Source of the DNA: Sphacelaria rigidula
Lineage: Eukaryota; Phaeophyceae; Sphacelariales
Assembly: GCA_964200075.2 (NCBI GenBank)
Contig: CAXNAA020000425.1
Location: 1 to 21,417, forward strand
Direction: 5' to 3'
DNA: 21,417 nucleotides
Shown: positions 21,374-21,417 of the stretch, in pieces
Layout: each line of letters begins with the position of its first letter
How positions within the stretch are numbered: the first letter of the stretch is position 1
The notes under the pieces: model-generated
The model's database searches: none
Seen by the model: only the letters and a program-made list of their open reading frames with translations
Told to the model about the DNA's origin: nothing
Made by a program: the position numbers and the translations under genes

Positions 21374-21417
21374 AGATCTGAATTACGAATACCAAGCCCA
21401 ATTTTCACCCAGTCTCT

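Overview
The window is nuclear DNA of a eukaryote. The genes are split by GT-AG introns of about 70 to 1300 bases. The exons become readable only when joined, and several introns carry a CTAAT, CTAAC or TACTAAC branch point close to the acceptor. Base composition is near 50% G+C. No bacterial operon, rRNA, tRNA or CRISPR array was seen. The long introns, the form of the CDC50 protein and the SPX start suggest a stramenopile, perhaps an alga of the brown-algal type. That placement is inference, because no marker gene is present.

Layout. (1) 1-1091: no firm gene, only short simple repeats. (2) About 1092-11360, plus strand: a chain of about 20 exons that read as one large protein of roughly 1,800-1,950 residues, which I do not recognise. 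Most junctions agree in splice-site sequence and codon phase; the junctions near 2300-2710, 8172-8442 and 9140 do not settle. (3) 11361-12152: tail-to-tail gap. (4) 12153-16877, minus strand: a complete seven-exon gene for a CDC50/LEM3 protein of 363 residues, the beta subunit of P4-ATPase lipid flippases. This is the securest call. Its first intron holds a fold-back element, and its first two introns share a direct repeat. (5) 16878-18035: head-to-head intergenic region. (6) 18036-18122, plus strand: the first coding exon of an SPX-domain protein, whose later exons are not resolved. (7) About 18690-20010: a diverged tandem array with a monomer of about 175 bases, in eight copies. (8) 20101-21417: a dispersed duplication whose second copy is split by a 106-base TTAA-bounded miniature inverted-repeat element. 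A degenerate tandem repeat of about 44 bases lies between the two copies.

The CDC50 gene (lipid flipping in the secretory pathway) and the SPX gene (phosphate or polyphosphate sensing) are divergent and may share a promoter region. Nothing else in the sequence links them functionally. The most novel content is the large unrecognised plus-strand gene and the repeat-rich right end.
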